From Microbacterium arborescens (GTDB lineage: Bacteria > Actinomycetota > Actinomycetes > Actinomycetales > Microbacteriaceae): DNA of 64,000 nucleotides. Below are positions 14,518 to 23,843 of this stretch, in pieces (positions within the stretch are counted from its first letter, which is position 1; each line of letters opens with the position of its first letter). The position numbers and the translations under genes were made by a program. The stretch lies in NCBI GenBank assembly GCA_003339645.1, contig QNUV01000041.1:62001-126000 (forward strand), given 5' to 3'. A model generated the notes under the pieces. That model made no database searches. It was not told the DNA's origin and was given only the letters and a program-made list of their open reading frames with translations.

Positions 14518-14617
14518 AATCGAGGGGTCCGCGGCGCCGGCCCGGATGAAGCGATGCAACTACCTGCTGACGGAGCAAGGCGGCACGTGAGAACGAGCTG
14601 ACCGCTCGGAGGCATGT
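14516..14617 (+). other. Promoter-like hexamer and 5' leader before the MFS gene
   Basis: TAGAAT at 14516-14521 overlaps the aminopeptidase stop and would start a leader of roughly 90 bases. The leader ends with a small hairpin (gagc-tgacc-gctc, about 14597-14609) directly before a ggagg Shine-Dalgarno. I cannot match it to a known riboswitch. It may simply be a spacer. Confidence 0.3.
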
Positions 14618-15896
14618 ATGACGTCGAATGATCGTTCCCTGATCCATCACACGGGCTGGGCGCTCTTCCCGATCGCCTTCATCGCCCGGCTTCCTTTCGC
14701 GATGATGGTCGTGGGCGTCCTCACCCTCGTCGTCTCCGCGACCGGCTCGGTCGGGCTCGGCGGGCTCACCTCGGCCGCCGTCGGCATCGGCGTCGTCATC
14801 GCCGGTCCGGTCATCGGCGACGCCGTCGACCGGTTCGGGCAGCGACGGGTGCTCGTTCCGCTCGGGATCCTCAACGGCATCCTTCTCGGGATCTTCCCCG
14901 TCGTCGTCACGGCCGGATCACCCGACCCGCTCATCCTGACCGCCGCGGCGGCCATCGGACTGAGCGCTCCGCAGGCCGCGGCCATGTCGCGCAGTCGGCT
15001 GATGGGCATCATCCGGGCGCGACTCGACGCCGAGCATCGACCGCGGACGCTCTCGCGCGTGATGTCGTACGAATCGGCGGCCGACGAGACGGCCTTCGTC
15101 ATCGGTCCGTTCCTCGTCGGCATCCTCGCGGCCGTCATCGCCCCCCTGGGCCCCAATCGCGATCGCCGCAGCCCTCAGCCTCGTCTTCGTCACCGCCTTC
15201 GCCCTTCACCCCAGCGGGCAGATCGCGGCGACGGCCCTCGACCCCGGCGAGAGCGAGGAGCGGGCGCCGATCTCGCAGGTGCTGCGCGGACGCATCCTCG
15301 TGCTGGTCGCGGCCACGTTCGGCGTGGGGCTCTTCTTCGGCTCGACACTGACCTCGCTCACCGCGTTCGCGCAGACCGCGGGCGACGACGTCGAGGCAGG
15401 ACTCCTGTACGGGCTGATGGGGATCGGCTCGGCGGCCCTCGCTCTCGCGGTCGTGCTCCTGCCCTCGCGGTTCGCGCTGCGCCGCCGCTGGCTCGTCTTC
15501 GCAGCCGTCCTCGCGGTCTCGGCCGGCGGTTACGCCGCCTCGGACTCGCTCGGGGCGGTCATCGTGATGCTGCTGCTGATGGGGCTCGGGGTCGGGCCGA
15601 CCCTCGTGACGCTGTTCAGCATCGCGGGGCACCGCAGCCCCGTCGGCCGGTCGGCGACGACGATGACGCTCCTCGGATCGGCGCTGACGCTGGCGCAGGC
15701 GCTCGCGTCGGCCGTGACGGGCGCCATCGCCGAGGCCGGCGAGGTGCGGCTCGCCATGCTGCTGCCGACGATCGCGGCGGTGCTCGTGCTCGCGTTCGGT
15801 GTCGTCAACCTCGCCATCGAGCGGCGCGAACGCGCGGGCGATGGTGCCGGAACGCCGCGCGGAGTCCGCTCCGCACCGTCGCTCGTCAGCCGCTGA
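14618..15896 (+). pseudogene. MFS transporter interrupted by a one-base frameshift
   Basis: The frame from the ATG at 14618 encodes membrane helices typical of an MFS carrier (about 175 residues). It then shifts into nonsense at a run of six C (15141-15146). The other frame continues the same protein to 15896 with further helices. Removing one C joins them as ...AVIAPWAPIAIAAAL..., giving an ordinary MFS protein of about 425 residues. So the gene is either disrupted, slips at the C tract, or carries a sequencing error. The substrate is unknown. The gene ends inside the converging chromate transporter gene (11-base overlap). Confidence 0.8.
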
Positions 15897-17118
15897 TCAG
15901 CGCTCCGGCGGCCGCACCGACGCCGGCTCCCAGCGCCACGGCCACCCAGGCGGGGCAGCGCCAGAGCGTCAGCAGCCCGAAGCAGACCAGAGCGAGTGCG
16001 AACTGGTCGACCCGGGTGATCGACGTCGTGAAGACCGGGTCGTAAAGGGCGGCGCCGAGGATGCCGACGACTGCGGCGCTCGCTCCCCGGACCACGCCAC
16101 GCGCCCACGACCGGCGCCGCAGGACAGCCCAGACGGGCAGCGTCCCGAGGAGCAGCAGGAAGCCGGGCAGGAAGATGGCGACGAGCGCGATCGTGGCCCC
16201 GGCCACGCCTCCCGGGCCGACGCTCGCGAGCGCTCCGAGATAGGCGGCGAAGGCGAAGAGCGGTCCCGGCAGCGCCTGCGCGGCGCCGTAGCCGGCGAGG
16301 AACGTCTCGGCGTCGACCCAGCCTGGCCCGACGACAGCGCTCTCGAGGAGGGGGAGGACGACGTGGCCGCCGCCGAAGACGAGCGCGCCGGAGCGCAGGA
16401 AAGCGTCGAACAACGCGATCGAGCCGTCTCCGGTGATCCGGGCGGCGATCGGGCTCACGACGAGGAGCGCGACCAGGATCACGAGCGCAGCGATCCCGAC
16501 GCGGGTGCCCGCGCTCGGAAGCGCGTCGTCCCCGCCGGCGTCATCCGAGTCGGAGGACCTCTCGCTGAGCCACAGAACCCCCGCGAGTGCGCCGACGGCG
16601 ATCGCCCCGAGCTGCGCGACGGGCCCGCCCACCAGCGCGACCCCGACGGCCGCCGCGATCGCTATCGTCCCGCGGGGCCGGTCGGGCGCGAGGCTGCGCG
16701 CCATGCCCCAGACGGCGTGCGCGACGACGGCGACCGCGACCACCTTGAGCCCGTCGATGACTCCGGTCGCGACGGGGCCGGTCACGGTCCCGATGCCGCT
16801 CGCCGCCCAGACCATGAGCGCAGCGGAGGGCAGCGTGAATGCGGCGAAGGCCGCGACGGCGCCCGAGAGTCCCGCGCGGCGCAGGCCGATCGCGAACCCC
16901 ACCTGGCTCGACGCGGGTCCGGGCAGGAACTGGCACAGGGCCACGATTTCGCCGTAGGTCCGATCGCCGATCCAGCGCCGCCGGGTCACGAACTCGTCGC
17001 GGAAGTACCCGAGGTGCGCGATCGGGCCGCCGAAGGACGTCAGCCCGAGGCGGAGGAACACCGCGAACACGGCGGCGAAATTCGACACGCGTCCAGCGCA
17101 CCACCGATCCGTGAACAT
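15886..17118 (-). CDS. chrA: Chromate transporter, two-domain ChrA type
   Basis: A 410-aa CHR-superfamily membrane protein with two homologous halves. The first half has LRLGLTSFGGPIAHLG and VALCQFLPGPASSQVGFAIG; the second has SGALVFGGGHVVLPLLE and AQALPGPLFAFAAYLG. These are the signature repeats of ChrA, which exports chromate and in some bacteria may carry other anions. The length is normal for the two-domain form. The start is the ATG at 17118. It diverges from the large surface phosphoesterase gene and converges on the broken MFS gene. No chromate regulator (ChrB) is nearby. Confidence 0.9.
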   Translation of the reverse strand: MFTDRWCAGRVSNFAAVFAVFLRLGLTSFGGPIAHLGYFRDEFVTRRRWIGDRTYGEIVALCQFLPGPASSQVGFAIGLRRAGLSGAVAAFAAFTLPSAALMVWAASGIGTVTGPVATGVIDGLKVVAVAVVAHAVWGMARSLAPDRPRGTIAIAAAVGVALVGGPVAQLGAIAVGALAGVLWLSERSSDSDDAGGDDALPSAGTRVGIAALVILVALLVVSPIAARITGDGSIALFDAFLRSGALVFGGGHVVLPLLESAVVGPGWVDAETFLAGYGAAQALPGPLFAFAAYLGALASVGPGGVAGATIALVAIFLPGFLLLLGTLPVWAVLRRRSWARGVVRGASAAVVGILGAALYDPVFTTSITRVDQFALALVCFGLLTLWRCPAWVAVALGAGVGAAAGALISG

Positions 17119-17263
17119 GCGGTGAACGCCACGCGCGATTAGCACACCGAGATGACGCAGCGCGTCACCGCGCGGACACCTCGCGGGACGGGAGCGTTCA
17201 CTCCGTGCTCGCGCACGGCCCCTACCGTCGGCGGCATCCCTCTTGCACCGAAGGTGGCTTGTC

Positions 17264-20200
17264 ATGCCCGCTGAGCGCCCACGCGCCCGTTTTCTTACCA
17301 TCGCGACGACGGCGACGCTCGCCGCGGGAGCCCTCTCGCTCGCGCTCGCAGCGCCCGCGCTCGCGGCTCCCACCGCTCCCGTGCCGACCGCGGCCGACGC
17401 GGCATCCGGCTCGCTCGTCGTGACCGAGATCGCCCCCGACAACGTCGGCGTCGACGACTACGAGTTCTTCGAGGTCCACAACCGCGGTGCCGCCGACGTC
17501 GACCTGGCGGCTGAGGGCGTCTCGTTCGCGTACACGTATGTCGACGGTGCCGACCGCTCCCGCGACGTTCCGCTCGCCGTGGCCGACCCGGTCGTGATCC
17601 CCGCCGGGGGGACCGTCGTGTTCTGGCTCAGCTACACCGCGGGGAGCGTCGACTCCTTCGCCCGCTCGATGGACGAGTTCCGCGCGCACTGGGGCGCCGG
17701 CGCCGACACCACCGTGGTGCGCGTGACGGGGCAGGCCGGAATGGCCAACGGCGCGCCGCGCGGCATCCGCATCCTGCAGAACGACGGGATCGTGGGCTGG
17801 TCGACCTACGGCCGCACGGCGGCCGCCGCCGGACAGTCGGCGCACTTCCGTCTGCCCGCTGAGCGCGTCGACGGCGGCACGGACATCCTCGCCGAGCCGG
17901 CTGCGGCGACGCCCGGCGTCGTCGCACCCGAAGCCGTCACCCCGCCCGCGGGAGAGGAGCCGGGAGGACAGCCGGGGTTCGACCCGAAGCCCGACCCGAG
18001 CGTCGTCACCGCACCGCTGCAGATCACCGAGCTGCTGCCCGACTCGGCCAACGTCGCGGGCTCCGACGCCTTCGAGTTCATCGAGGTCTACAACGCCTCG
18101 AGTGATCCGATCGACTTCTCCGACTACACGATCGATTACCTCTACCCCGTCGAGGGCTCGTCGAGCGTCTGGCCGGCCGTTCCCGGTGACGTCGTGATCC
18201 CGGCCGGCGAGACGCTCGTGCTGTGGATCAAGAACGGCGCCAACGACGCCCTGACCGCCGCCGACTTCAACGACCACTTCGGCTCGCGGCTCGTCGCGGG
18301 GGAGAGCCTCGTCGAGATCTCTTCGGCCGGGATGGCGAACGGCTCGCCTCGGGGCGTCGCGATCGAGACCAACAGCGGCCGACACGTCAGCACCGCGCTG
18401 TACAACCTCGACGGCGCCGATGACACCGTCGCCGACCAGGGGATCCGTTACACCGTCGGAGCGGATGTCGCGACGCAGCGGATCGTCGACCTCGCCCCGG
18501 CGTCGCCGGGTGCCGTGCAACCAGACCAGGTTCCCGGCGGTCTGATGATCGTGGCGCCCGACACGCAGGCGCCGACGATCGTCGACGGCACCGCCGCCGA
18601 GATCCAGCCGGGCACCGACTTCGCGATCACCGCGACCGTGACCGATGACGTCCTGGCGCGGACCGTGACGCTGCAGCTCGCCAACGACGTCGATCCCGCC
18701 CCGGCGCGCATCAACCTCCTCGACGCCGGCGACGGATCGGTGACGTTCGTGGTCAACGCCGCCGACCTCATCGGCAAGAGCTGGTACGAGTACACGATCA
18801 CCGCGAGCGACGGCACGAACACCACGTCGACGCAGACTCGTCGCGTTCCTGTGGCCGGGGTCGACACCAACCCGGTCCGACTCAATCTCGAGGACGGGCG
18901 GTTCGTCTCGGGCACGACGGAGATCGTCGCCGCGGGCGACGCGTACCCGAGCCCGATCGAGCTGACGATCGACGGCGCGGCCGTGGAGACCACCCCCACC
19001 CTCGAGGACGAGCCGCGTTTCGTCTTCGACACGACGAACGTCAACTACTACTTCAAGAACGGTGTGCGCATCGGTGACGATGTCCTCAACATCTTCGAGA
19101 TCGGCACGCAGGGATGGGAGACGATCGTCACGCCCGTGCCGCTCGAGTACGTCGTCCGCGGTGACGAGCTCGTCGTGAGCGTGTGGGCGGGTACGAAGAA
19201 GGCGCCCGAGATCGACCTCGCCGAGAACAACGACGACTTCGAGATCCGCGCCCTGCGCCTGGTGCTCCCCGACGGCCGGACGCTCACGCCCCTCGGCTAC
19301 GACGATCCTGCCGCAGTCCTGCGGATGGGCGACAGCGTCACCGAGGCGGGAGCCGCCACCGGGAAGCTCGACTACTACGAGGCGCGCTTCGCGCTGCCCG
19401 ACGATGCGTTCGCCGCGCTCTCGGCTTCCTGGGACACCACCGCCGGCGCCGACGGTGCCGCCGTGGTGGCGGCCACCGACGGCGAGACGACCGTCTCGCG
19501 GACGGTGACGGTCGACAACACCGCTCCCGTCGTCACCTCGCAGATCGTCGACGGCACCGCCTATCAGGGACCGATCGTCATCGATGCCGAGATCGTCGAC
19601 GCGGGATCGGGCGTCGCGAGCACCGTCGCCCGGCTCGACGGCGCGGAGATCGCCCTGCCTCACGAGACCTCGTCTGTCGACCTGGCCGCGGGGGAGCACC
19701 GCGTCGAGATCACCGCGACCGATCAGGCCGGCAACACCGACTCGTGGACGGCGACCTTCACGACGTACGACGAGCAGCCGAGCGCCGGGGCTCTCGCGCC
19801 GGCCGAAGGGGCCGAGGTGCCCGCGGGCGACGTGACGCTGCAGGCGAAGGTCGAGGATCCGACGGGCGACGTCCTCGACGTGAGCTTCCTCGAGGGACGC
19901 CGGCTCGATCTGTCCGACGGCGACGTCAGCGCGCAGTCCGGCACCGTGCAGGACGCACGAGCCGTCGACCGCGCCGAGGCGGAACAGCTGACGACCGACG
20001 AGCTGCGCACTCTCGCGGCCGTCGACGGCCTCTCGGAGGAGATCACCAGCGACCGGGCGTTCCCGTACCAGTCGTTCGACGTCGCGGTGACCGACGCCGA
20101 CGCCGGTTCCGACGTCCGCTCGACCTGGTCGGGTCACGCCGACGCGGGAGCGACCGTCATCCTCTACGTCCAGCGAGCCGACGGGTCGGGGTGGGACGAG

Positions 20201-21814
20201 GTCGACCGCCACGTGAGCGCGGCCGACGACGAGTCGTTCTCGCTCGATGCCGTCGTCGCGGTCGACGACTACGCGTTCGCCGCCTCGGACGGCGCGGGAC
20301 GGGTGGTGCGGATGCTCGTGCAGCACTCCGAAGGCTTCGCGGGCGCGGACCGCTCGGACCGGACGACTCCGGTCGCACCGCACAACGCCGCCGATGTAGC
20401 GCGCAGCGAGTACGACTTCACCCTGGCGTGGGAGTCGGACACGCAGTACTACAACGAGAACACCCTCCCGGGCGAGCCGTACCGGCACCAGCAGGCGATC
20501 CACTCGTACCTACTGGATCGGCGCGACGAGCTGAACCTGCAGTACCTCTTCCACACCGGCGACATCATCGACGATTACGACGTGATGGAGCAGTGGGAGC
20601 GGGCCGATCCCGAGTACCGCCGCCTCGACGAGGCGGGCTTGCCCTACGGCGTCCTGGCCGGCAACCACGATGTGGGACACCACCTCGAGGACTACTCGAA
20701 CTACGGTGCGTACTTCGGCGAGGACCGCTACGCCGGCAACCCCTGGTACGGCGGCAGCTTCGAGGACAACCGCGGTCACTACGACCTCATCTCGGCGGGC
20801 GGCATCGACTTCCTGATGCTGTACACCGGATGGCTCCCCGGCGATCAGTCGATCGCGTGGATGAACGAGGTGCTCGCGCAGTACCCCGATCGCGTCGCGA
20901 TCATCGCGCAGCACGAGTTCATCCTCACCACCGGCGGGCTCGGTGCGATCCCGCAGCGGGTCATGGACGAGGTCGTCGCGACCAACCCGAACGTCCGCAT
21001 GGTCTTCTCCGGGCACTACCACGACGCATTCCTGCGCGAGGACGCGTTCGACGACGACGGCGACGGCGTCTCGGACCGCACCGTGTACTCGATGCTGTTC
21101 GACTACCAGGGCCTCCCGGAGGGCGGTCTCGGCTTCCTCCGCCTCCTGCACTTCGACAACGAGGGGCGGCAGATGCTCGTGCGCACCTACTCGCCGTCAC
21201 TCGACGTCTACAACTCCGACGAGCCGAGCCTCCTCGGCCCGGCGGGAGCAGGCGACTACTCGCAGCAGGAGTTCGCGCTCACGTACGATCAGCTGCGCAT
21301 CGAGCCGGGCACGCGCACCCTCGGCACCGACGCCTTCTCGGCGGAGGTCCTCGGCGGCACGGAGATCGCGACGTTCTCGGATGTCGCGAGCGGCTCGATC
21401 CTCTCGGCCGCCTGGCCGCTCGCGGAGGAGGGCGAGCGCGGATGGTACGTCCGCACGAGCGATCCCTTCGGCGCCGTCGACGACTCGCGCGTGTCGCTGT
21501 TCACCGTGACCGCCGCCGTCGAGCCCGAGAACCCCGGCGAGGGGTCGGGCGGGGGCTCGGACCCCGGCGCCGGAGGCGGAGCAGGCGGCGGCACCGGTGG
21601 GGGTGCGGGCGGTGCTCCGTCCGGCGGCGCCGGCGCGACCGGCCCCGAGGCGGCGGGCGCAGCGGCCGGGGTCGGCGCGCGGCGCGATCTCGCTGCGACG
21701 GGCGGCGAGGCCTCGATGACCGCGACGGTGACCGGGATCGCTCTCGCGCTCCTCGCGGGCGGCGCGCTTCTCACGGCGATCCGCCGGCGCGCGCACCGCC
21801 GCGGACGGATCTGA
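17264..21814 (+). CDS. Wall-anchored calcineurin-like phosphoesterase with lamin-tail domains
   Basis: A 1516-aa exported protein. A signal peptide ends near residue 34 (LAAPALA). Two lamin-tail domains follow at about 46-190 and 250-400 (VVTEIAPDNV..., QITELLPDSA...), then Ig-like domains. The metallophosphoesterase spans about 1045-1290 with FHTGDIIDDYD, GNHDVGHH, AQHE and GHYHDA. A Gly-rich spacer precedes LAATG (1476-1480), a membrane helix and an Arg tail, so a class E-type sortase should link it to the wall. The first motif is DTQ rather than DxH. Substrate unknown; exported members of this kind act on nucleotides or other phosphate esters. The Shine-Dalgarno is aaggtgg. Confidence 0.88.
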   Translation: MPAERPRARFLTIATTATLAAGALSLALAAPALAAPTAPVPTAADAASGSLVVTEIAPDNVGVDDYEFFEVHNRGAADVDLAAEGVSFAYTYVDGADRSRDVPLAVADPVVIPAGGTVVFWLSYTAGSVDSFARSMDEFRAHWGAGADTTVVRVTGQAGMANGAPRGIRILQNDGIVGWSTYGRTAAAAGQSAHFRLPAERVDGGTDILAEPAAATPGVVAPEAVTPPAGEEPGGQPGFDPKPDPSVVTAPLQITELLPDSANVAGSDAFEFIEVYNASSDPIDFSDYTIDYLYPVEGSSSVWPAVPGDVVIPAGETLVLWIKNGANDALTAADFNDHFGSRLVAGESLVEISSAGMANGSPRGVAIETNSGRHVSTALYNLDGADDTVADQGIRYTVGADVATQRIVDLAPASPGAVQPDQVPGGLMIVAPDTQAPTIVDGTAAEIQPGTDFAITATVTDDVLARTVTLQLANDVDPAPARINLLDAGDGSVTFVVNAADLIGKSWYEYTITASDGTNTTSTQTRRVPVAGVDTNPVRLNLEDGRFVSGTTEIVAAGDAYPSPIELTIDGAAVETTPTLEDEPRFVFDTTNVNYYFKNGVRIGDDVLNIFEIGTQGWETIVTPVPLEYVVRGDELVVSVWAGTKKAPEIDLAENNDDFEIRALRLVLPDGRTLTPLGYDDPAAVLRMGDSVTEAGAATGKLDYYEARFALPDDAFAALSASWDTTAGADGAAVVAATDGETTVSRTVTVDNTAPVVTSQIVDGTAYQGPIVIDAEIVDAGSGVASTVARLDGAEIALPHETSSVDLAAGEHRVEITATDQAGNTDSWTATFTTYDEQPSAGALAPAEGAEVPAGDVTLQAKVEDPTGDVLDVSFLEGRRLDLSDGDVSAQSGTVQDARAVDRAEAEQLTTDELRTLAAVDGLSEEITSDRAFPYQSFDVAVTDADAGSDVRSTWSGHADAGATVILYVQRADGSGWDEVDRHVSAADDESFSLDAVVAVDDYAFAASDGAGRVVRMLVQHSEGFAGADRSDRTTPVAPHNAADVARSEYDFTLAWESDTQYYNENTLPGEPYRHQQAIHSYLLDRRDELNLQYLFHTGDIIDDYDVMEQWERADPEYRRLDEAGLPYGVLAGNHDVGHHLEDYSNYGAYFGEDRYAGNPWYGGSFEDNRGHYDLISAGGIDFLMLYTGWLPGDQSIAWMNEVLAQYPDRVAIIAQHEFILTTGGLGAIPQRVMDEVVATNPNVRMVFSGHYHDAFLREDAFDDDGDGVSDRTVYSMLFDYQGLPEGGLGFLRLLHFDNEGRQMLVRTYSPSLDVYNSDEPSLLGPAGAGDYSQQEFALTYDQLRIEPGTRTLGTDAFSAEVLGGTEIATFSDVASGSILSAAWPLAEEGERGWYVRTSDPFGAVDDSRVSLFTVTAAVEPENPGEGSGGGSDPGAGGGAGGGTGGGAGGAPSGGAGATGPEAAGAAAGVGARRDLAATGGEASMTATVTGIALALLAGGALLTAIRRRAHRRGRI

Positions 21815-21829
21815 ACCGCACCCAGCGGC

Positions 21830-22759
21830 TCAGTCGGCGGTCGGGTCTTCGGACCCGACCGCCACGTTCCATTCGGGCAGGGGGTCGGACAGCCGTCGCC
21901 AGGCCGTCGGACCCGCCGACAGCTCCGCGTCGTCGAGCACGGCGGCATCCAGGACGTGCCGCACGGCGACGGTGTTGAGGTCGATGCCGGTCAGTGCGAT
22001 GTCCTGGCCGACGTCGTCGAGTCCGTGGCCGGCCTCGATCGGGTCGATCCACATGGCCGAGCCGGCCTGCTCCCACCGCGCGGGAACATTCGGCCGCGTC
22101 GCGAGACGGCAGACCCCGACCGACCGCAGGACCAGTCCGCACGAGCCGGAATCGAGCAGATCGAGAGCCAGCACGAGCCGGCCGGGGTGGAACGGGCGCA
22201 ACTGCTCGTAGCGCATCGTCGCAACGCGCCGATCGGTGAGGAACGGATCGTGCTCGCCGTTGAGGGCACGCGTCCATCCGGCGCGATAGCCCGCGTCGCG
22301 CAGCGGAAGGGCGGTGCCGAAGCCCAGTGCGGAGAGGTCGTCGACGACGCCGCGGCTGAGTCGGATGCGGGCGGTCGGTGCCAGGTGCGACGCAAGTGCC
22401 ATGAGGATCGACAGGTCGGCCGTCGGCATCCGCTCCCAGTTGACGATCACGACGGCGCTCGCCGCCTCGATCAGCTGCGCCGCCAGCCGCGCGCGTGCTC
22501 CGACGTCTGCTCGCCCGTCTCCGTGCGGGACGGCCCGACGCAGCGGTGCCTCGTCGCGCAGGTCGTCGATCGCATGGCGGGCATCCAGCACGCAGAGCGA
22601 GGGCATGCCGTGGACGGTGGCGTGGACGTGGACCGGGTCGGCGTCGCTGGCGAGGTCGACGACGCGGAGGGCGCGGTGGCGTCCGGCGATGACGCACAGA
22701 CGGGCGTAACGACGGCGTTCGGCGCTGCAGACGCCGGTGACGGCGAGATGAGTGGTCAC
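21830..22759 (-). CDS. CobW-like (COG0523) protein lacking the GTPase P-loop
   Basis: A 309-aa protein whose second half (about 185-300) is a clear CobW C-terminal domain (LRPFHPGRLVLALD...). The first half keeps the Rossmann layout, but the P-loop position reads VTGVCSAERRRYA instead of GxxGxGKT, and I see no CxCC metal site. COG0523 proteins are GTP-driven zinc or cobalt chaperones, so this one has probably lost nucleotide hydrolysis. It diverges from L36 over a Zur-like palindrome, which fits a zinc-limitation role. The GTG at 22759 has a ggagag Shine-Dalgarno. Confidence 0.8.
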   Translation of the reverse strand: MTTHLAVTGVCSAERRRYARLCVIAGRHRALRVVDLASDADPVHVHATVHGMPSLCVLDARHAIDDLRDEAPLRRAVPHGDGRADVGARARLAAQLIEAASAVVIVNWERMPTADLSILMALASHLAPTARIRLSRGVVDDLSALGFGTALPLRDAGYRAGWTRALNGEHDPFLTDRRVATMRYEQLRPFHPGRLVLALDLLDSGSCGLVLRSVGVCRLATRPNVPARWEQAGSAMWIDPIEAGHGLDDVGQDIALTGIDLNTVAVRHVLDAAVLDDAELSAGPTAWRRLSDPLPEWNVAVGSEDPTAD

Positions 22760-22813
22760 GGTGTTCTCTCCGGCTCGAGTTGTGGCGATCGGTCCTCCAC
22801 CGTACCTTGTTGT

Positions 22814-22828
22814 TGATAAGAGTTCTCA
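22814..22828. promoter_or_regulatory. Zur-like operator between the CobW-like gene and rpmJ
   Basis: TGATAAG-A-GTTCTCA is an imperfect palindrome with half sites TGATAAG and TGAGAAC, lying 13 bases before the L36 start. Zinc-independent ribosomal proteins and COG0523 genes are standard Zur targets in actinobacteria. Assignment to Zur is inference from context; it could serve both divergent genes. Confidence 0.6.
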
Positions 22829-22841
22829 ATAGGAGGTCGTC

Positions 22842-22964
22842 GTGAAGGTTCGCGCATCCATCAAGTCGCTGAAGAATCAGCCCGGCGCGCAGGTCGTGCG
22901 TCGCCGTGGCCGCGTGTACGTCATCAACAAGCTCAACCCGCGGTTCAAAGGGCGCCAGGGCTGA
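22842..22964 (+). CDS. rpmJ: 50S ribosomal protein L36, type B (zinc-independent)
   Basis: A 40-aa ribosomal protein beginning [15 protein letters not shown] and ending NPRFKGRQG. The cysteines and histidine that bind zinc in normal L36 are absent, so this is the C-minus paralogue that replaces the zinc form under zinc limitation. The GTG start has a perfect aggagg Shine-Dalgarno 5 bases upstream. The Zur-like palindrome just ahead supports induction by zinc starvation. It diverges from the CobW-like gene. Confidence 0.93.
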   Translation: MKVRASIKSLKNQPGAQVVRRRGRVYVINKLNPRFKGRQG

Positions 22965-23042
22965 GGCGCGGCCCGATGACACGTGTCGTCGAATCGCGCA
23001 ACATGTGCCCCGTGTGCGCCGCGCGCGGTTAGCGTGATCGGC

Positions 23043-23822
23043 ATGAGCACCCCCGCTGAGCGAGCCCAGACCCTGTCCGCACTCCATGCTGCGCCCGAGA
23101 TCCTCCGGGTGGTGAACGTGTGGGACGTGGTGTCGGCCGAAGCCATCCTGGCTCTGCCCGAGACACGCGCGATCGCCACCGCCGGTCACTCGATCGCCGC
23201 GTCGTTCGGGTACGAGGACGGGACCGACATCCCGCTCGAGATCGTGCTGGACATGGTGGGCCGCATCGTCTCGGTAGCGGGCGACGTCCCGGTGTCGGCC
23301 GACCTCGACGCCGGCTTCGGCGACCCCGGTGAGACGACGCGCCGGGCCATCGGCGTGGGCATCGTGGGAGCCAACGTCGAAGACCGCCTGCAGCCTCTCG
23401 CGGACTCGGTCCGCGCGGTCGAGGCCATCGTCCGGGCGGGGGAGGCCGAAGGGGTCCCGTTCGCCCTCAACGCCCGCACCGACGCCTTCGTGCGCGCGGG
23501 CGACCGTTCGACCGAGGAATCGATCGCCGACGCCATCGAGCGCGGTCGCGCGTATCTCGACGCCGGCGCCGATCTGGTCTTCGTCCCGGGGATCCTCGAC
23601 GCCGACATCACCCGGCGCCTCGTCGAGGGGCTCGGAGAGCGCAAGCTCAGCGTCATCGGGCTGCCCGGCGCGCTCACCGCGAAGGAGTACGAGGATCTCG
23701 GCGTCGCCCGCATCTCGTACGGTCCGACGACCCAGCGGGTCGCTCTCACGGCGCTGCAGGATGTGGCCCAGCAGCTCTACGCCAACGGTGTCATCCCGCC
23801 CTCGACGCGCCCTCTGAACTGA
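23043..23822 (+). CDS. Isocitrate lyase/PEP mutase superfamily protein
   Basis: A 259-aa TIM-barrel enzyme of the PEP mutase/isocitrate lyase group. The Mg-binding strand ADLDAGFGDP and the NVEDRL motif are present, and NARTDAF follows. The KKCGH catalytic loop of isocitrate lyase is absent, so this is a PEP mutase-like C-C or C-P lyase or an oxaloacetate hydrolase-like enzyme; the substrate is not assignable. TAGCGT lies 7 bases before the ATG at 23043 with no Shine-Dalgarno, suggesting a leaderless message. It converges on the amidohydrolase gene. Confidence 0.85.
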   Translation: MSTPAERAQTLSALHAAPEILRVVNVWDVVSAEAILALPETRAIATAGHSIAASFGYEDGTDIPLEIVLDMVGRIVSVAGDVPVSADLDAGFGDPGETTRRAIGVGIVGANVEDRLQPLADSVRAVEAIVRAGEAEGVPFALNARTDAFVRAGDRSTEESIADAIERGRAYLDAGADLVFVPGILDADITRRLVEGLGERKLSVIGLPGALTAKEYEDLGVARISYGPTTQRVALTALQDVAQQLYANGVIPPSTRPLN

Positions 23823-23843
23823 CCTGGCGAGCGCGTCCCGCGA

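Noticed and set aside
17222-20503. 1093-aa open frame on the minus strand under the phosphoesterase gene
   Set aside because: It is Arg/Asp/Gly/Val-rich with no recognisable domain, and its length follows from the high GC and biased third positions of the real gene on the plus strand.
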